The notes under the pieces were generated by a model. That model ran no database searches. It worked only from the letters and a program-made list of their open reading frames with translations, and was not told the origin of the DNA. 64,000 nucleotides of DNA from Rhodospirillales bacterium (GTDB taxonomy: Bacteria; Pseudomonadota; Alphaproteobacteria; Acetobacterales; Acetobacteraceae). The stretch spans positions 37,516 to 101,515 of the forward strand of contig JANXSM010000144.1 in assembly GCA_025352665.1 (NCBI GenBank), written 5' to 3'. Every line of letters begins with the position of its first letter. Positions within the stretch are counted from its first letter, which is position 1. Of this stretch, positions 63,980-64,000 are shown one piece after another. The position numbers and the translations under genes are program-made.

Positions 63980-64000
63980 CGCGGGTCGTTACGACCCGCG
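63980..64000. repeat. perfect 9-bp hairpin at the window end
   Basis: CGCGGGTCG and CGACCCGCG pair without mismatch around TTA. It touches the right edge of the window, so any T-run or further structure is not visible. It may be a terminator of a gene to the right or a second one for typA. Confidence 0.6.

Overview
The window is high-GC chromosomal DNA from an alphaproteobacterium, most likely Rhodospirillales, family Acetobacteraceae. The lineage is inferred from gene content and gene order. A GcrA cell-cycle regulator sits beside an aa3-type cytochrome oxidase operon (ctaC-ctaD-ctaB-small gene-ctaG-ctaE-DUF983-SURF1). A thioredoxin-argH-lipoprotein-lysA-TIGR02302 neighbourhood, an rsmB-rpe-heparinase-purH block, a bactofilin, a Hint-domain secreted protein and GCCAGGGG-type hairpins are also present. 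No rRNA, CRISPR array, integrase or complete insertion sequence is visible. There is one tRNA (Ala, CGC).

Layout. 1-3431 (minus): the N-terminal part of a peptide-type ABC binding protein, then leuD, leuC and a coupled secreted protein made of two repeats. 3551-7179: an SdhAF4-like protein, a chromate transporter, an unknown protein, folD and yggT. 7377-14092: tRNA-Ala, rsmB, rpe, a heparinase-family protein, a glycosyltransferase and purH. 14291-22748 (minus): carboxypeptidase Taq, the oxidase operon and gcrA. 22909-26166: a frameshifted MFS gene, a TlpA-like protein, argH and a small lipoprotein. 26167-30832: an accessory insert with a terminator, a possible short RNA, and two phage/tailspike-like secreted proteins. 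30833-34812: lysA and TIGR02302. 34898-41528: a second accessory stretch with a giant repeat adhesin, a broken rutA and a Hint protein. 41620-47061 (minus): a decayed sugar-catabolism operon (glk remnant, tkt, gnd, zwf remnant, HAD phosphatase, tal remnant) with an IS5-type remnant and a tandem palindromic repeat inside tal. 47216-59306: a tightly coupled 11-gene catabolic operon. 59435-64000: bactofilin, an EI24 protein, a PfkB kinase and typA.

How the genes fit together. The 47216-59306 operon has a LacI-type regulator, a CUT1 sugar ABC transporter, two Gfo/Idh/MocA dehydrogenases, two AP-endonuclease-2-fold isomerases, xylulokinase and xylose isomerase. It looks like uptake of a glycoside, probably a xyloside, its oxidation and cleavage, and entry of the freed xylose as xylulose 5-phosphate. 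The neighbouring pentose-phosphate operon keeps intact tkt and gnd, but zwf, tal and glk are broken, so the route beyond xylulose 5-phosphate must use genes elsewhere. The most unusual items are this operon, the decayed operon with its repeat insertion, the G(W/Y)NN-repeat adhesin, and the lipoprotein-lysA insert. The only stretches over about 300 bases without an intact gene are 41529-42568 (IS and tal remnants plus repeats) and 46790-47215 (glk remnant and lacI upstream region).
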